8,108 nucleotides of DNA, from positions 1-8,108 of the forward strand of contig JALOAQ010000123.1 of NCBI GenBank assembly GCA_023228725.1, read 5' to 3'. Origin of the DNA: Bacteroidales bacterium (GTDB lineage: Bacteria; Bacteroidota; Bacteroidia; Bacteroidales; ML635J-15). Each line of letters opens with the position of its first letter. Positions within the stretch are counted from its first letter, which is position 1. This document shows, piece by piece, positions 1-6,381 of this stretch. Position numbers and translations under genes: made by a program. The notes below the pieces were generated by a model. The model had not been told where the DNA came from. It ran no database searches and saw only the letters and a list, made by a program, of their open reading frames with translations.

Positions 1-3
1 TAA

Positions 4-1083
4 ATGAAAAAGATTTTAGCCATAGTTCAGCATCGCAAAGATAGGTCGCCGGGGCAAAGGTTTAGATTTGAGCATTTTATTCCTATTTTAGAGAAAAATG
101 GTTTTGAAATAATTTTTTCTAATATTATTAGCGAAAAAGATGATGCTGTTTTTTATTCTAAACGAAAATATTTTGCTAAATTTAGAATACTTATCAAGAG
201 TTTTTTTCACCGATTAAAGGATATTAAAACTGCTAAAAATTGTGATTTAATATTTATTTATCGCGAGGCTTTTATGCTTGGAACAATATATTTTGAAAAA
301 AAACTTGCAAAAACCAATGTCCCTATAATTTTTGATTTTGATGATTCTATTTGGCTAAACGATACAAGCGATGGAAATAGAAATTTGGCTTGGTTAAAGC
401 GACCTGAAAAAACCGCCGAAATATGCAAACTTTCTAAATTAGTAATTGTTGGGAATAAATTTTTAGCAAATTATGCAAAAAATCACAATTCAAATGTTTT
501 TATTTTACCTACGATTTTAAATTTAGATTATCATAATATTTCTAAACACAATTGCGACAAATCGGCTGTTTGTATAGGTTGGACAGGCACTACCACAACA
601 TTAAAACATTTTTATATGCTTATCCCTGTTTTAAAAAAAATAAAAGAAAAATATGGAAGCAAAGTATATTTTAAAGTAATTGCAAATACAAAAACTTGGG
701 ATAAAGATATTGATGTGAAATTAGTTCAATGGACAATAGAAAAAGAGATTGAGGAATTATGCGAATTTGACATAGGAATTATGCCTTTGCCAGATGATAA
801 ATGGAGTAAGGGTAAATGTGGTTTTAAGGGTTTACAGTGCATGAGTTTAGAAATTCCTGTTATTATGTCGCCTGTAGGTGTAAATACTGAAATAATTGAA
901 GATGGTAAAAATGGTTTTTTGGCCAAAGATGAAGATAAATGGTTTGAAACTTTATCAAATTTAATAGAAAATTCAGAATTGCGAAAAACAATAGGGCAAA
1001 AAGGAAGAAAAACAGTGGAAGAAAAATATTCTTTAAGCATTTGGGAAAAAGAATTTATCAACTTGATTTATAGAACATTATAA
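4..1083 (+). CDS. Glycosyltransferase, GT4-like (glycosyltransferase family 1 fold)
   Basis: A 359-residue predicted cytoplasmic or membrane-peripheral glycosyltransferase, likely moving a sugar from a nucleotide-sugar donor during surface polysaccharide or glycan synthesis. The N-terminal half carries FDFDDSIW (residues 110-117), a signature often seen in this subgroup. The C-terminal GT-B half starts near IGWTGTTTTL (191-200), then DIGIMPLPD (256-264), the KGKCGFKGLQCM segment (269-280) and PVIMSPVGVN (285-294) before EIIEDGKNGFLA. In this subgroup K-x-x-x-K-x-x-Q-x-M stands where other GT4 enzymes have the acidic E-x7-E loop. No signal peptide or membrane segment is seen. The length is normal for the family. 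The start is the first ATG; the TAA at 1-3 abuts it and may be the stop of an upstream gene outside the window, suggesting an operon. The donor and acceptor cannot be told from sequence. Confidence 0.88.
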   Translation: MKKILAIVQHRKDRSPGQRFRFEHFIPILEKNGFEIIFSNIISEKDDAVFYSKRKYFAKFRILIKSFFHRLKDIKTAKNCDLIFIYREAFMLGTIYFEKKLAKTNVPIIFDFDDSIWLNDTSDGNRNLAWLKRPEKTAEICKLSKLVIVGNKFLANYAKNHNSNVFILPTILNLDYHNISKHNCDKSAVCIGWTGTTTTLKHFYMLIPVLKKIKEKYGSKVYFKVIANTKTWDKDIDVKLVQWTIEKEIEELCEFDIGIMPLPDDKWSKGKCGFKGLQCMSLEIPVIMSPVGVNTEIIEDGKNGFLAKDEDKWFETLSNLIENSELRKTIGQKGRKTVEEKYSLSIWEKEFINLIYRTL

Positions 1084-1105
1084 AGTTTATTTAAAGCGAT
1101 TATAT

Positions 1106-1123
1106 AAGTAAGAAAACTTGCTT
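1106..1123 (+). terminator. Short hairpin after the glycosyltransferase gene, possible terminator
   Basis: AAGTAAG (1106-1112) pairs with CTTGCTT (1117-1123) through seven pairs, one of them T-G, around an AAAA loop. It lies 23 bases after the stop of the glycosyltransferase gene. The following bases (GAAAATTATATTT) are only moderately T-rich, so termination is an inference and would be weak. Confidence 0.3.
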
Positions 1124-1133
1124 GAAAATTATA

Positions 1134-1164
1134 TTTGATTTCTAAAAAAAATATTCTACTTTAG
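1134..1164 (+). promoter_or_regulatory. Putative Bacteroidota-type promoter for the M23 peptidase gene
   Basis: TTTG at 1134-1137 is followed after exactly 19 bases by TACTTTAG (1157-1164), one mismatch from the Bacteroidota -7 consensus TAnnTTTG. The spacing equals that of the exact promoter before the tRNA in this window. The ATG at 1184 lies 19 bases past the -7 element, so the leader would be short. Confidence 0.4.
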
Positions 1165-1183
1165 ACAACTTAAATTTTAAGTA

Positions 1184-2434
1184 ATGACAAAAAAGCAATT
1201 TTTAATAAGTCTAATGGTTTTTGTGATAATTCTTACAGCTGTTTTATTCTTTATTTTTAAACCCAAAAAAGCTAAGCAAGTAATAGAAAAAGAGATTATA
1301 GAAGAAATTATACCTGAAAAATTCGGAATACCATTAACAGGTTGGGAGTTATTAGAAGATACTGTAAGAAAAGGAGATTATATAGGTGGAATTTTAAATA
1401 AATACGGTATTAATTCCCAACAAATAAATGAAATTGTTAAAATGTCAAATGATACATTTAGAACAACTTTAATAAGTGTTGGAAAAACATATACAATTTT
1501 TTATGATACTATAATTGATGATATTCCACAAGCTAAGATTTTTGTTTATGAAAATTCTAAAATGAAATATACATTATATGATTTTCGTAATCCTGATACT
1601 GTTTTTATCACTAAATCTATGAAAGAAATAGATACTGTTACAAACACCGCATCTGGTATTATTGAATATTCACTTTGGCAAACAATGATTGATAATGGTT
1701 ATAATTGGGACCTTGCCTTAGCTTTGTCTCAAACATTTGCTTGGACAGTTGATTTTTATTCTTTACAAAAACAAGATTGGTTTAAAATTATTTTTGATGA
1801 GTATTTTGTAGAAGACGAAAGAGTAAGCTTGGGCGAAATAAAAGCTGGTGTTTTTTATCATGGAGGAAAAGAGCTTTGGGCAATACCGTTTATGCAGGAT
1901 TCTGTAACTTGTTTTTATGATAGTTTAGGCAATAGTATGAGAAAAACTTTTCTGCCAGCTCCTTTAGAATTTACCCATATTAGTTCGCGTTATTCTCATG
2001 CCCGTATGCATCCTATACATCATAAGGTAACAGAGCATTTAGCAGTAGATTTTTCTGCCCCTACTGGCACTCCTGTTTATGCTGCTTCGGATGGAACTAT
2101 AATTGTTCGTACTTTTCAAACAGGAGCAGGAAATTATGTGAAAGTTCGTCATAATAGTGTTTACTCTACTGTATATATGCACTTTTCTAAATTTGGAAAA
2201 TATAATGTTGGTGATAGAGTAAATCAAGGTGATATAATTGGTTATGTAGGAAGTACAGGCTGGTCAACTGGTCCGCATTTGCATTATGAAATTCATGAAA
2301 ACGGGAAAAAAATAGACCCACTTAAATTTGAACCGCCACCAGCAGAACCTGTTGATTCTATTCATATGGATAGATTTAATCAAGAAAAACGCCAATGGAT
2401 TGATAATGTAAATAAAATTTCGCTTCCTAACTAA
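1184..2434 (+). CDS. Membrane-anchored M23 (LytM/MepM-like) peptidoglycan endopeptidase
   Basis: A 416-residue predicted periplasmic metalloendopeptidase that would cut peptide cross-bridges in peptidoglycan, as MepM and Csd3 relatives do. Residues 6-25 form one hydrophobic anchor after a short basic start. Residues about 52-110 (GWELLEDTVRKGD, LNKYGI) resemble the LysM/OapA-like inhibitory domain of this family, and about 157-240 (SLWQTMIDNGYNWDLA, FAWTVDFYSLQKQDWF) the second Csd3-type domain. The M23 domain spans roughly 265-383. The zinc and catalytic residues are all present: H285 and D289 in HLAVD, H333 in YMHFSKF, and H365 and H367 in HLHYEI. A proline-rich tail of about 35 residues follows. 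The enzyme should therefore be active. The start is the first ATG and is supported by the anchor. Its TAA overlaps the stop of the convergent transporter gene. Confidence 0.93.
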   Translation: MTKKQFLISLMVFVIILTAVLFFIFKPKKAKQVIEKEIIEEIIPEKFGIPLTGWELLEDTVRKGDYIGGILNKYGINSQQINEIVKMSNDTFRTTLISVGKTYTIFYDTIIDDIPQAKIFVYENSKMKYTLYDFRNPDTVFITKSMKEIDTVTNTASGIIEYSLWQTMIDNGYNWDLALALSQTFAWTVDFYSLQKQDWFKIIFDEYFVEDERVSLGEIKAGVFYHGGKELWAIPFMQDSVTCFYDSLGNSMRKTFLPAPLEFTHISSRYSHARMHPIHHKVTEHLAVDFSAPTGTPVYAASDGTIIVRTFQTGAGNYVKVRHNSVYSTVYMHFSKFGKYNVGDRVNQGDIIGYVGSTGWSTGPHLHYEIHENGKKIDPLKFEPPPAEPVDSIHMDRFNQEKRQWIDNVNKISLPN

Positions 2435-4020
2435 GCCATTATCCAAAAAATTATTTGAACACAAACTATTACCATAATCATTCCTATTGGATAAATAGTT
2501 GCATAAGCAATTCCTGGTGCATTAGTTTTTGTCATTGAACTTGCAGCGGCTAAGCCCGGAGTACTGGTCATTCCGCCGGTTATACCACCCAAAAGTTGTA
2601 ATATTTGAATTTTTAAAACATATTTTGCTAAAATAACAGCTAAAATCATTGGGATTAAAGTGATTAAAACGCCTGATAAAAATAAGCCAATTCCATTAGT
2701 TTTTAATATTTGAATAATACTAGAGCCTGCCTCTGTTCCAACACCAATTAAAAATAAGAGCAAACCAATTTGTCGTAAAATTTGTGTAGCAGCTGTTGTT
2801 AGCGAAAATACAACAGGTCCGATTTTTCTGATGCGGGATAAAATTATTGCAACTGTAATAACTCCACCAGTTAATCCTAAAGAAAAATCAAACTTTCCTA
2901 ATTTTATATTTATTTGACCAAGCAAAACGCCTAAAACTATACCTAGTGCGACCGGCAAATAGTTGGCTTCATGGATTTTGTTTGCTTCGTTTCCAAGAAA
3001 TGGTATTACTTTGTTTATATCTTCTTTTGTTCCGGCAATTTTAATTTTATCTCCAAATTGCAGTTTTAAATTTGAACTAACAGAAAAATCGACCCCACTA
3101 CGTCTTATTCTAGTTATAATAATATTGTATTTACTTTGTAAATGAAGCTCACTAACGGTTTTTCCCAACACTTTTTTATTGGTAACAAGCACAAATTTAA
3201 CATCATAATTTTCATTTAAAGCAATTCCTACTTCTGTTGGTTTGCCAATTAAATTTTGAACTTTTAATAAATCGGGTTCTGTTCCAACCGCTTTTATTAT
3301 CGAGCCACTATATAAAATTGTTTGTGGATTTGGCGTAAAAGCTGTTCCATTTTGAAATACCCTAGAAATATTTGCACCTGTATTTTCTCTGATATTTAAT
3401 TCAGATATTGATTTTCCAATGATTTCAGGATTTTCTACTATATAATTTCTATTAAAAACTTTTGGATATTTTTCTAAATTTTCGGCATCAAATTTTTCTT
3501 CAGCTTTTTTAATATCCATTTTAAATAATTTCGGTAAAAGTTTTATAAAAAGCACTACTCCAATAACGCCAAAAGGATAAGCTACTCCATATCCTATTGT
3601 AGCTTGGTCAGAGCTTGATATTTCTGTTATAGCTGCAAGTCCTGGAGTGCTAGTAATTCCGCCTGCAAATAAGCCACCTGTTAAAGCCGGACTATAACCT
3701 AATGCTAAACCACAAGCTAAAGCCACAGCAGCGCTAGAAACAACAATTATAATAGTAAGTATTACTAAATTTTTTCCTTCTTTTCTAAAAGTTTCAAAAA
3801 AAGAGGGTCCGGATTGAAATCCTATCGTGAAAATAAAAAGTATTAAGCCAATATTTTTTAAATCAGAGGGAATTTTTAAACCAAAATAACCAAAAGCCAT
3901 GGCAACAAACAAAACGGCAGAAACATCCAAGCCTATACCTTTTATTTTTATTCCACCTATTAAAAGTCCAAGAATAATTATTAAAAATAGGGCAAAGTAA
4001 GGTGTAAAAAGAATATCCAT
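2431..4020 (-). CDS. YidE/YbjL/AspT-type transporter with two TrkA-C domains
   Basis: A 529-residue inner-membrane protein of the aspartate:alanine exchanger (AAEx) family. It has two homologous membrane halves, about residues 5-165 and 352-527. Each carries the same re-entrant signature: GGITSTPGLAA at 120-130 and GGMTSTPGLAA at 482-492. Between them sit two cytoplasmic TrkA-C (RCK-C) domains at roughly 190-255 and 270-342, marked by SISELNIRENTGANI with GSIIKAVG and by TVSELHLQ with FGDKIKIAG. This order and length match full-size YidE/AspT proteins. Known AspT swaps aspartate for alanine; the YidE branch has no firmly assigned substrate, so none is named here. The gene converges on the M23 peptidase gene, and its stop (complement of 2431-2433) overlaps that gene's stop. 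The ATG at 4020 begins directly before the first membrane segment. Confidence 0.92.
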   Translation of the reverse strand: MDILFTPYFALFLIIILGLLIGGIKIKGIGLDVSAVLFVAMAFGYFGLKIPSDLKNIGLILFIFTIGFQSGPSFFETFRKEGKNLVILTIIIVVSSAAVALACGLALGYSPALTGGLFAGGITSTPGLAAITEISSSDQATIGYGVAYPFGVIGVVLFIKLLPKLFKMDIKKAEEKFDAENLEKYPKVFNRNYIVENPEIIGKSISELNIRENTGANISRVFQNGTAFTPNPQTILYSGSIIKAVGTEPDLLKVQNLIGKPTEVGIALNENYDVKFVLVTNKKVLGKTVSELHLQSKYNIIITRIRRSGVDFSVSSNLKLQFGDKIKIAGTKEDINKVIPFLGNEANKIHEANYLPVALGIVLGVLLGQINIKLGKFDFSLGLTGGVITVAIILSRIRKIGPVVFSLTTAATQILRQIGLLLFLIGVGTEAGSSIIQILKTNGIGLFLSGVLITLIPMILAVILAKYVLKIQILQLLGGITGGMTSTPGLAAASSMTKTNAPGIAYATIYPIGMIMVIVCVQIIFWIMA

Positions 4021-4041
4021 TTGGGTTAAAAATATTTTTTG

Positions 4042-4072
4042 CTAAAATATAGTACCAAGCAAGCTTTTAAAA
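4042..4072 (-). promoter_or_regulatory. Putative promoter for the YidE/AspT-type transporter gene
   Basis: On the minus strand TATTTTAG (complement of 4042-4049) resembles the -7 element TAnnTTTG with one mismatch. TTTT (complement of 4069-4072) lies 19 bases upstream, where TTTG is expected. It is 21 bases before the start codon. The region is so AT-rich that a chance match is quite possible. Confidence 0.28.
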
Positions 4073-4099
4073 TGTTTTAAAATATAATTTAAAATGTTT
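4066..4099. repeat. Two direct copies of TTTAAAATGTTT in the divergent intergenic region
   Basis: TTTAAAATGTTT occurs at 4066-4077 and 4088-4099, spaced 22 bases start to start, about two helical turns. It lies between the divergent transporter and cupin genes and overlaps the putative transporter promoter. It could be a paired binding site, but AT-rich DNA yields such matches easily. Confidence 0.3.
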
Positions 4100-4151
4100 A
4101 AGAGTATATTTATGAACTATTCAATAGATATTTTTAATTAAAAAACACTTA

Positions 4152-4183
4152 TTTTATTAAAATTAAAACAAAATTTATATTTT
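4152..4183 (+). promoter_or_regulatory. Weak putative promoter for the cupin gene
   Basis: TATATTTT (4176-4183) matches seven of the eight positions of the -7 pattern TAnnTTTG, counting the two free ones. TTTT (4152-4155) sits 20 bases upstream in place of TTTG. The cupin ATG follows 32 bases after the -7 element. The call rests on pattern and position only. Confidence 0.25.
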
Positions 4184-4215
4184 TACGTTATATTACATAA
4201 ATAAAAATTTAAGAC

Positions 4216-4554
4216 ATGATATCAAGAAATTACAAAACAGAAGCAATTGTAGAAACGCCGCATAAAGTTGATGTAAGGCAGTTGTATAACAAAGATTCAG
4301 CACAAGTTATGCATATTACTTTGCAACCAGGCGAAGCATTGAAACCTCACAAAACTCCGGTTGATGTGTTTTTTTATGTTTTAGAAGGTGAGCCTAGTAT
4401 TCATATTGGAGATAAAACAATTACTTTTGAAAAAGACAGTTTAATTGAAAGTCCAAAAGACATTGTGCATTATATTAGTAATCCTGGAAAAACCCAAGCT
4501 AGAATTCTTGTAGTAAAAGCACCTAAACCTACCACAAATACAAGGTTGTTATAA
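4216..4554 (+). CDS. Small single-domain cupin protein
   Basis: A 112-residue protein with one cupin_2 beta-barrel covering about residues 28-102, and no signal peptide or membrane segment. Motif 1 reads PGEALKPHKTPVDVFFYVLEGE (split here: PGEALKPHKT, then PVDVFFYVLEGE) at 38-59, keeping H45. The second histidine of the usual H-x-H is T47, and the expected glutamate is missing. Motif 2, SPKDIVHYISN (79-89), keeps P80, H85 and N89. Only two of the usual four metal ligands are therefore evident, so it may bind metal weakly, differently, or act as a small-molecule sensor without catalysis. It stands alone, divergent from the transporter gene and 86 bases before the pseudouridine synthase gene. 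The substrate and role are unknown. The start is the first ATG and the length is typical of small cupins. Confidence 0.8.
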   Translation: MISRNYKTEAIVETPHKVDVRQLYNKDSAQVMHITLQPGEALKPHKTPVDVFFYVLEGEPSIHIGDKTITFEKDSLIESPKDIVHYISNPGKTQARILVVKAPKPTTNTRLL

Positions 4555-4640
4555 GGTGTTGCGTTTCATTATCCTTTATAATACAATTATTTAGCTTACA
4601 AATAAATTTTTATTTATTAACTTTTAATTAACTTTAAAAA

Positions 4641-5660
4641 ATGGCTTATAAAAATAATCAAAACACTAAGAATAGAAAAAAAAACGAAAACAATAACGAT
4701 TCTACCCCGCGTAAGGGTAAAAAGTATGGGAAAAAATATGATAAGGCATCAAAATACTTTGAAGGACCAGAATATTTAAAAAAGAAAATTTCTGAACCTA
4801 AATTTGAAAAGCCAAAGCCTAAAAACAGAAGTGTTGATGGTTTTAATGTGGAAGATATTAATGGAGTTGATACAAAATCCTTGAAATTAAAAAAGATTTC
4901 AAAACCGATTAAAAAAAACAATAAATCGACAAAATTTAAGCAACAAGAAGGAGTAAGGCTTAATAAATATATTGCTAATGCTGGAATTTGTTCAAGACGG
5001 GAGGCAGATACATTTATTAGTGCAGGTTTAGTTAGCGTAAATGGAGAAATAGTTACAGAACTAGGTGTAAAAGTTATGCCTGGTGATGAGGTTAAATTTA
5101 ATGACGAAAAGATTAATCCTGAAAGGAAGGTTTATATTTTATTAAATAAGCCAAAAGATTATGTTACGACCTTAGACGATCCTGAGGGTAGACGAACTGT
5201 TATGGATTTAATTCAAAATGCTTGTAAAGAACGAGTTTATCCTGTTGGCAGATTAGATAGAAATACGACAGGACTTCTTTTGTTAACAAATGATGGAGAA
5301 TTAACAAAAAAGTTAACCCATCCTTCTTACAATAAAAAGAAAATTTATCATGTAGAGCTCGACAAAGCGCTTAGTCGCGATCATTTAAACCAAATTGCAC
5401 AAGGAATTGAATTAGAAGACGGTCCAATTGTTGTAGATGCAATAAGTTATGTAGATAATTTAAAAACTGAAGTCGGAATAGAGTTACATTCTGGAAAAAA
5501 TAGAATTGTGCGTAGAATTATGGAGCATTTTGGTTATAATGTAAAAAGACTTGACAGGGTATATTTTGCTGGCTTAACTAAGTTGAATTTGCCCAGAGGA
5601 AGATGGAGATTTCTTAGCGACCAAGAAGTTATTAGATTAAAAACAGGAATGTACGAGTAG
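4641..5660 (+). CDS. rluB: rRNA pseudouridine synthase of the RsuA/RluB family with lysine-rich N-terminal extension
   Basis: A 339-residue enzyme that would isomerise a specific uridine of ribosomal RNA to pseudouridine. Residues 1-103 are a polar, lysine-rich and low-complexity extension that is probably disordered and RNA-contacting. An S4 RNA-binding domain follows at about 105-152 (VRLNKYIANAGICSRREAD). The catalytic domain (about 164-335) has the family motif GRLDRNTTGLLLLTNDGE, with catalytic Asp206. It also has LLNKPKDYVTT near the start and SGKNRIVRRIMEHFGYNVKRLDR near its end (284-306). The S4 domain and GRLDRNTTG place it in the RsuA/RluB/RluE/RluF group, not RluA or TruB. Bacteroidota members with this long basic extension are commonly annotated RluB, which in E. 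coli modifies 23S U2605, but the target here is inferred. The start is the first ATG after a 86-base gap; a later start would remove only the disordered extension. Confidence 0.9.
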   Translation: MAYKNNQNTKNRKKNENNNDSTPRKGKKYGKKYDKASKYFEGPEYLKKKISEPKFEKPKPKNRSVDGFNVEDINGVDTKSLKLKKISKPIKKNNKSTKFKQQEGVRLNKYIANAGICSRREADTFISAGLVSVNGEIVTELGVKVMPGDEVKFNDEKINPERKVYILLNKPKDYVTTLDDPEGRRTVMDLIQNACKERVYPVGRLDRNTTGLLLLTNDGELTKKLTHPSYNKKKIYHVELDKALSRDHLNQIAQGIELEDGPIVVDAISYVDNLKTEVGIELHSGKNRIVRRIMEHFGYNVKRLDRVYFAGLTKLNLPRGRWRFLSDQEVIRLKTGMYE

Positions 5661-5700
5661 CTAAGTTGCTGATAATGAACTTAAAACTATAATTTGTGAA

Positions 5701-5719
5701 AGGCAAATAATTTTTGCTT
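5701..5719 (+). terminator. Hairpin between rluB and the tRNA promoter, possible weak terminator
   Basis: AGGCAAA (5701-5707) can pair with TTTGCTT (5713-5719) through seven pairs, one G-T, around the loop TAATT. It lies 40 bases after the rluB stop. The run of T after it is interrupted (AAATATTTTT), so a role in termination is only inferred. Confidence 0.28.
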
Positions 5720-5726
5720 AAATATT

Positions 5727-5757
5727 TTTGGTTTTTAAGTAAAAAGAATTATTTTTG
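5727..5757 (+). promoter_or_regulatory. Bacteroidota housekeeping promoter of the tRNA-Gln gene
   Basis: TTTG at 5727-5730, a 19-base spacer, and TATTTTTG at 5750-5757 match the Bacteroidota TTTG / TAnnTTTG promoter exactly. Transcription would begin near 5763-5765, about ten bases before the mature tRNA 5' end at 5774. This is the clearest promoter in the window and it sets the spacing used to judge the weaker ones. Confidence 0.82.
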
Positions 5758-5773
5758 CACTCGCAAAGTTTTT

Positions 5774-5844
5774 TGTCCGATGGTGTAACGGTAGCACTGC
5801 AGATTTTGGTTCTGCCTGTCAAGGTTCGAATCCTTGTCGGACAA
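5774..5844 (+). tRNA. tRNA-Gln(TTG)
   Basis: A complete cloverleaf of 71 bases including the discriminator base. The acceptor stem is TGTCCGA (5774-5780) with TCGGACA (5837-5843), giving the U1-A72 pair common in tRNA-Gln. The anticodon stem is GCAGA / TCTGC around the loop TTTTGGT, so the anticodon is TTG, reading CAA (and probably CAG) glutamine codons. The T arm is CAAGG-TTCGAAT-CCTTG (5820-5836). A5844 is the discriminator. CCA is not encoded (CAA follows), so it must be added by the CCA-adding enzyme. It has its own promoter. The accessory, repeat-rich part of the window begins straight after it. Confidence 0.97.
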
Positions 5845-5853
5845 CAAAGCTAA

Positions 5854-5898
5854 ATGAAAAAGATTGTAATTTATAGTGCATTTTTTTTATTTTATTAA
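5854..5898 (+). pseudogene. Fourteen-codon signal-peptide-like stub, possible truncated gene start
   Basis: ATG at 5854 opens a frame reading MKKIVIYSAFFLFY and then TAA. A basic start followed by a hydrophobic run is what the first residues of a Bacteroidota exported protein look like. It breaks off about 20 bases before the 13-base repeat at 5917. It could be the left-over 5' end of a gene cut by insertion or deletion. The alternative is chance: a T-rich run easily encodes phenylalanine and leucine. No promoter of its own is seen. Confidence 0.25.
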
Positions 5899-5916
5899 GA
5901 GATTTATTTTTCGACC

Positions 5917-5929
5917 TGTTTTGTCATGA
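5917..5929 (+). repeat. 13-base direct repeat, left copy (TGTTTTGTCATGA)
   Basis: The same 13 bases form the last bases of the window at 8096-8108, in the same orientation. The left copy runs directly into the perfect hairpin at 5928-5950. The pair brackets the entire accessory stretch. Whether the right copy continues with the same sequence cannot be seen, because the window ends. Confidence 0.5.
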
Positions 5930-5950
5930 TTTTTGCAAAAAGCAAAAATC
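5928..5950. repeat. Perfect 9-base-pair hairpin
   Basis: GATTTTTGC (5928-5936) and GCAAAAATC (5942-5950) are exact reverse complements around an AAAAA loop. Neither flank has the T run of a classic terminator: the plus strand continues CCGCCAAAACCCC. It is better explained as the core of a dispersed repeat or a mobile-element end than as a terminator. Confidence 0.55.
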
Positions 5951-6126
5951 CCGCCAAAACCCCACTTTTTCCATTTTGCAAAACCTAAAACCAACACCCC
6001 ATTTAGATTATACGTAAATTATCAAATTAAGTTTCGTTTTTTGGCATCAAATCGGTTCGAGTTTTAAAAGTCGGAGTTTTTTGAAAAATAAAATTAAGTT
6101 TAAGTCTAAATATTAGAATTTATTAG

Positions 6127-6134
6127 TATATTTG
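6127..6134 (+). promoter_or_regulatory. Isolated perfect -7 element (TATATTTG)
   Basis: TATATTTG matches TAnnTTTG exactly, but no TTTG is found 19-21 bases upstream (the bases there are GTCT). Transcription from here would start near 6141, at the left foot of the imperfect hairpin at 6144-6207, and would lead towards hsdM. It may be the old promoter of the restriction-modification locus or a chance match. Confidence 0.3.
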
Positions 6135-6143
6135 TAAAAGATA

Positions 6144-6207
6144 ATACGCAACAAACTAGCGATTTTTTCTATATATGGGAGTATAAGAAAGGGTTTGTGG
6201 GATGTAT
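6144..6207. repeat. Long imperfect inverted repeat with a bulged base
   Basis: Nested arms can fold: ATAC (6144-6147) with GTAT (6204-6207), ACAAAC (6151-6156) with GTTTGT (6193-6198), TTTCT (6166-6170) with AGAAA (6186-6190), and TATA (6172-6175) with TATA (6182-6185). The loop is TGGGAG and A6171 is bulged. The spacers between arms are unequal. It could be a folded leader RNA, a mobile-element end, or a recombination site. It lacks the RYYYAAC and GTTRRRY boxes of a proper integron attC site. Confidence 0.35.
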
Positions 6208-6321
6208 AAGTGAGTTATTGCCAATGATAGAACAACACACTGAACATAAAAACTAAAATAAAAAGTAATTCATTTTGATAAGAGAATACGAAAATAGAAA
6301 TAATACAATAAATTTATCTAC

Positions 6322-6340
6322 ACAGAAAGACAGTTTCTGT
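6322..6340. promoter_or_regulatory. Perfect 7-base inverted repeat upstream of the hsdM remnant, operator-like
   Basis: ACAGAAA (6322-6328) and TTTCTGT (6334-6340) are exact reverse complements separated by GACAG. The centre lies about 50 bases before the hsdM start codon, a place where a dimeric repressor or controller protein could bind. It could equally be a hairpin in the leader RNA. No regulator gene is present nearby. Confidence 0.35.
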
Positions 6341-6381
6341 AATATAAAACTAACTTTACAAAAGAATTTTAAAAATAAAAA

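Larger units (their letters stand above)
5845..6381. other. Gene-poor junction segment between tRNA-Gln and the hsdM remnant
   Basis: No full-length gene is present in these 537 bases. In order they hold a 14-codon stub (5854-5898), and a T run after the tRNA (5881-5888) that could end tRNA transcription. A perfect hairpin follows (5928-5950), then a G-poor stretch to about 6000 whose minus strand is open for 43 codons. Further on are an isolated perfect -7 element (6127-6134), a long imperfect hairpin (6144-6207) and a perfect inverted repeat (6322-6340). The mix of stubs and structured repeats is typical of a genome junction that has received and lost DNA. Confidence 0.6.

Noticed and set aside
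726..1061. Minus-strand open frame of 111 codons
   Set aside because: It lies wholly inside the conserved C-terminal half of the glycosyltransferase gene and its translation resembles no protein family; it is an antisense shadow.
4658..4921. Minus-strand frame of 87 codons rich in phenylalanine and leucine
   Set aside because: It is the complement of the lysine-rich extension of the pseudouridine synthase; AAA/AAG codons become TTT/CTT on the other strand.
5774..5844. tRNA-Gln as the attachment site of an integrated element
   Set aside because: No partial copy of the tRNA 3' end was found downstream, and no integrase gene is present. The direct repeats lie outside the tRNA.
5928..5950. Rho-independent terminator
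   Set aside because: The stem is perfect, but it is AT-rich and neither strand has a T run after it.
6144..6230. Integron attC site with gene cassette
   Set aside because: The nested arms and bulged base are suggestive, but RYYYAAC and GTTRRRY boxes are not matched, and there is no integrase gene or second site in the window.
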